DNA from: Streptomyces corynorhini
Lineage (GTDB): Bacteria > Actinomycetota > Actinomycetes > Streptomycetales > Streptomycetaceae
Length of the DNA: 39,992 nt
Direction of reading: 5' to 3'
Assembly (NCBI RefSeq): GCF_003346515.1
Contig: NZ_QQNA01000125.1
Coordinates: 1-39,992, forward strand
Part shown: positions 37,196 to 39,992 of the stretch, piece after piece
How the letters are laid out: every line of letters begins with the position of its first letter
Numbering within the stretch: the stretch's first letter is position 1
Program-made: the position numbers and the translations under genes
The notes under the pieces: generated by a model
What the model was told of the DNA's origin: nothing
Seen by the model: only the letters and a program-made list of their open reading frames with translations
The model's database searches: none

Positions 37196-39844
37196 ATGAG
37201 CGAGCACCGTCGCAAGCCGTCACAGCCACAGGGCGGCGGTCGAGCCGCGGCCAGGCGTGCGGCCCAGCAGTCATCAGGCCGTCGCGCCGCCCCTTCCCGA
37301 GAATCCACCGCATCGCCCTCCGGGGCCCATGACGGTGAGGAGCCGGCCTTTCTCAGCCGTGCCGATGCCAGACGCGCGGCCCAGCGCGGCGGCCGGCGCG
37401 GCGGTGGAGGCGGCGACGGCTCGGGCCGCGGCCGGGGTGAGCCGGGCAAGAAGCGGCTGATCGACTACCCGCGCCACAACAAGGACGGCTGGCAGCGGTG
37501 GATGCCCTCCTGGAAGCAGACCACCGGGCTTGGCGTGGCCTTCGTCGGCTCGATACTCCTCGCGGGGACCGTCTCGTACGCCCTGGTCCAGGTGCCCGAC
37601 CAGAATCTGGCGTCGAAGGCCGAGAACAACGTCTACTACTGGGACGACGGCACACAGCTCGCCGCTACCGGTGGGTCGGCCAACCGCCAGGTCATCGGGA
37701 TCGCCCAGATCCCCGCCGCGATGCAGAACGCGGTCATCTCCGCCGAGAACAAGTCGTTCCGCAAGGACCCCGGCGTCGACTTCATGGGCATGGGCCGGGC
37801 GCTCTACAACATGGCCATGGGCGGGAACACGCAGGGTGGCTCCACCATCACCCAGCAGTACGTCAAGAACGCGCGGCTCGGTGACCAGAGCCAGACGCTC
37901 GACCGTAAGTACAAAGAGCTGTTCATCTCCATGAAGGTCGGCTCCAAAATGAAGAAGCCCGCGATCATGGAGGGCTATCTGAACACCTCGTACTACGGCC
38001 GCGGCGCGTGGGGCATCCAGGCCGCCGCCCGTACGTACTACGGCAAGGACGCGGAGAAGCTGAACCCCAGTGAGTGCGCCTTCCTCGCCTCGCTCCTGAA
38101 GGGCGCCACCCTCTACGACCCGGCGGGCAACCCCGGTTACAACCCGAACGCCACCGCCGCGAAGAACACCGACCGTGCCAAGAAGCGCTGGGCGTGGATC
38201 CTCGGCGAGATGGTGAAGGACGGTCATCTCGACGCGGCGCAGCGCGACAAGTACACCGAGTTCCCCATGCCGAAACCGGTGAGGCAGAGCGACGACCTCG
38301 GTGGTCAGATCGGATATCTGGTCGACCTCGCCAAGGCGAACTTCATCAACAACAACACCCAGGGCCTCACCGTCGAGGATCTCTCCAAGGGCGGATACGA
38401 GATCCACACGACCTTCAACAAGAACAAGGTCGCCCAGCTGGAGAAGGCCGTATCCAAGGTCAAGAAGGCCAACATCGACCCCAAGGCGCGTCCGAAGACC
38501 GACACGCACGTCCAGTTCGGCGGCGCCTCCGTCGCTCCGGACTCCGGGAAGATCGTGGCCATCTACGGTGGCGAGGACGCCACCAAGCACTACACCAACA
38601 ACGCCGACCAGACGGGCGCCCAGGTCGGCTCGACCTTCAAGCCGTTCGTCCTGGCCGCCGCGATGCAGCACGGCAAGCGTGACCCCAGCCTCGGTCCCGA
38701 CCAGTCGGACGCCCAGCGGACGCTGGTGTCACCCGACAAGAGCGTCTACAACGGCGACAACAAGCTGAAGATCAAGAACTACGACGGTTCGGTCTGGACC
38801 AACGAAGAGGACAAGGAGTGGCTCCAGCGCAACGACGGCGACAAGTCGTACGGGCCCATCGACCTGCGCGAGGCCATGCGTGAATCCGCCAACTCCCCCT
38901 TCGTCCAGCTCGGCATGGACGTCGGCATCTCCACGGTGAGGGACGTCGCCATCGCCGCCGGTCTGCGCGACGACGAGACGCTCTCCAAGTCGAACGTTCC
39001 GTCGTTCTCGATCGGTGTCTCCTCCCCCAGTGCCATCCGCATGGCCGGCTCCTACGCCACCTTCGCGGCCAGCGGCAAGCAGAACGACCCGTACTCCGTC
39101 ACCAAGGTCCTCAAGCGCGGCAAGCCCATCTACGAGCACGACGGCAAAGAGAAGACGGCCTTCTCCGCTCAGATCGCCGACAACGTCACCGACGTACTGA
39201 AGACGGTCGTGGAGAAGGGCACCGGTACCAGCGCCAAGCTGGAGGGGCGCCAAGTCGCGGGCAAGACCGGTACGACCGACGGCAACAAGTCGGCCTGGTT
39301 CGTCGGCTACACACCGCAGCTGTCGACCGCCATCGACATGTACCGGCTGGACGACGACGAGTCGAACAAGGACCGTAAGTTCGAGGAGATGTTCGGCACG
39401 GGCGGCCAGGACAAGATCCACGGCGCCTCGTTCCCCGCTGAGATCTGGCAGGACTACATGAAGGAAGCGCTGAAGGGCGAGAAGGCCCTGCCCTTCCCCA
39501 AGCCCGAGCCCATCGGTGAGGCCGTCTACGGCGGCGGCGCCGCCAGCCCGGAGCCCAGTCCGTCCGAGTCTCCGGACGAGTCCCCGTCGGAGTCGGTGAT
39601 CGAGTCCCCGTCGGAGTCGGTGACCGAGTCCCCGGCCGACTCCCCGTCCCCCGACCCGTCGGAGAGCTGCAAGAAGCTGTTCGGCTGCGACGACAACGGC
39701 GGCAACAACCAGGGCAACGACAACGGTGGGGTCACCGGGGATCCGAGTCCCTCGACGTCCGAGAGCGAAGAGGAGAACGGCGGCGCCGACGGCGGTGGTG
39801 GCGGCGGAGACGGCACCGGCTTCTTCGCGGGCACCAGGGGCTAG
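37196..39844 (+). CDS. Class A penicillin-binding protein (transglycosylase/transpeptidase)
   Basis: An 882-aa bifunctional peptidoglycan synthase. A basic, Gly/Arg-rich cytosolic tail of about 105 residues precedes a membrane helix at about 108-130. The GT51 domain has the catalytic glutamate Glu184 in SAENKSFRKDPGVD, then GGSTITQQYVKNA and RKYKELFISMKV. The transpeptidase domain has SxxK at Ser479-Lys482 (GSTFKPF), SxN at Ser564-Ala-Asn566 and KTG at Lys690-Thr-Gly692. The last 110 or so residues are a low-complexity tail of ESPSES repeats, then Asn/Gly-rich. ATG at 37196 with GAGGAG ten bases upstream. The gene is divergent to padR and corresponds in position to ponA1 (Rv0050) in M. tuberculosis. 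Confidence 0.95.
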   Translation: MSEHRRKPSQPQGGGRAAARRAAQQSSGRRAAPSRESTASPSGAHDGEEPAFLSRADARRAAQRGGRRGGGGGDGSGRGRGEPGKKRLIDYPRHNKDGWQRWMPSWKQTTGLGVAFVGSILLAGTVSYALVQVPDQNLASKAENNVYYWDDGTQLAATGGSANRQVIGIAQIPAAMQNAVISAENKSFRKDPGVDFMGMGRALYNMAMGGNTQGGSTITQQYVKNARLGDQSQTLDRKYKELFISMKVGSKMKKPAIMEGYLNTSYYGRGAWGIQAAARTYYGKDAEKLNPSECAFLASLLKGATLYDPAGNPGYNPNATAAKNTDRAKKRWAWILGEMVKDGHLDAAQRDKYTEFPMPKPVRQSDDLGGQIGYLVDLAKANFINNNTQGLTVEDLSKGGYEIHTTFNKNKVAQLEKAVSKVKKANIDPKARPKTDTHVQFGGASVAPDSGKIVAIYGGEDATKHYTNNADQTGAQVGSTFKPFVLAAAMQHGKRDPSLGPDQSDAQRTLVSPDKSVYNGDNKLKIKNYDGSVWTNEEDKEWLQRNDGDKSYGPIDLREAMRESANSPFVQLGMDVGISTVRDVAIAAGLRDDETLSKSNVPSFSIGVSSPSAIRMAGSYATFAASGKQNDPYSVTKVLKRGKPIYEHDGKEKTAFSAQIADNVTDVLKTVVEKGTGTSAKLEGRQVAGKTGTTDGNKSAWFVGYTPQLSTAIDMYRLDDDESNKDRKFEEMFGTGGQDKIHGASFPAEIWQDYMKEALKGEKALPFPKPEPIGEAVYGGGAASPEPSPSESPDESPSESVIESPSESVTESPADSPSPDPSESCKKLFGCDDNGGNNQGNDNGGVTGDPSPSTSESEEENGGADGGGGGGDGTGFFAGTRG

Positions 39845-39992
39845 GGTCTTTCGTTTGGATCAGGCCGGATGAGGGAGCGGGGTCTGGTGCCGTGGATCGC
39901 GAGGCGGAGGAGGGAGCCCACGCGGAGCGGACGGGGTCTCCCCTGGTCGAGCGAAGCCGAGACCCTGGGGATGACCGACGACAACGCGGCGA
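39843..39992. mobile_element. Interspersed repeat or MITE-like element, truncated by the edge
   Basis: From AGGGTCTTTCGTTTGGATC, overlapping the last bases of the PBP stop codon, the DNA to the window end has no gene. It includes GTGCCGTGGATCGCGAGGCG and a hairpin GGGTCTC/GAGACCC (39934-39940 and 39959-39965). I recall the starting motif as a terminal repeat, and the GAGCGAAGCCGAGACC-type motif as a repeated intergenic sequence, in Streptomyces genomes; this is memory, not a search. The opposite end is not in the window. Confidence 0.5.

Noticed and set aside
39541..39660. Repeats at the end of the PBP gene as a possible CRISPR or tandem array
   Set aside because: They are in-frame codons for a Ser/Glu/Pro-rich tail with irregular spacing; no spacer-repeat structure exists.

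Overview
The window is a high-GC actinobacterial chromosome segment that contains the replication origin. It is almost certainly from Streptomyces or a very close relative. Four things point there: gene order gyrA-gyrB-DUF721-recF-gnd-dnaN-oriC-dnaA-rpmH-rnpA-yidD-yidC-jag-rsmG-parA-parB; an origin of about 1 kb with 19 recognisable DnaA boxes of the TTGTCCACA type; six parS sites of the form GTTTCACGTGAAAC; and a consensus SigR promoter in front of trxBA. Many genes start with GTG, and third codon positions are rich in G and C. Family assignments come from reading the translated frames and recalling conserved motifs and gene order. No database search was run.

Layout. (1) 1-1331: the partial gene of an exported, membrane-anchored protein, running off the left edge, where a perfect 22-bp inverted repeat sits. 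(2) 1500-2070: a 44-aa DLW-39-like peptide gene, tRNA-Ile(GAT) and three hairpin terminators. (3) 2071-12135, all on the minus strand: DUF3566 membrane protein, gyrA, gyrB, DUF721/DciA-like protein, recF, a short 6-phosphogluconate dehydrogenase and dnaN. (4) 12136-13134: oriC, with two clusters of DnaA boxes and a TAG-repeat (DnaA-trio-like) element beside the dnaN-proximal cluster. (5) dnaA on the minus strand, transcribed towards oriC. (6) 15280-21266, plus strand: rpmH-rnpA-yidD-yidC-jag, rsmG, then parA-parB. (7) A small putative membrane peptide and a GNAT acetyltransferase. (8) 22273-31826, minus strand: trxB-trxA under a SigR promoter, and a gene string DUF6049-murJ-pseudokinase-sigM-anti-sigma. 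(9) pcnA on the plus strand, facing an MFS transporter across two palindromic parS sites. (10) padR-ino1 on the minus strand with a 23-bp palindromic operator, then a class A penicillin-binding protein on the plus strand. The right edge lies in what looks like an interspersed repeat starting at that gene's stop codon.

How the parts work together. Initiation (DnaA, oriC, the beta clamp, a DciA-like helicase-loading candidate), topology (gyrase), repair (RecF), segregation (ParA, ParB, parS), membrane protein insertion (YidC, YidD), and cell-wall export and synthesis (MurJ, pseudokinase, class A PBP) are grouped around the origin, as in mycobacteria. The pseudokinase and its discoidin-like outer domain, fused to MurJ in Mycobacterium tuberculosis, form a separate gene here. 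No CRISPR array, prophage, biosynthetic cluster or obviously foreign island is visible. The most interesting signals are in the non-coding and overlapping DNA: the DnaA-trio-like element, DnaA boxes just upstream of parA, parS sites that double as terminators or lie inside reading frames, and a split pseudokinase.
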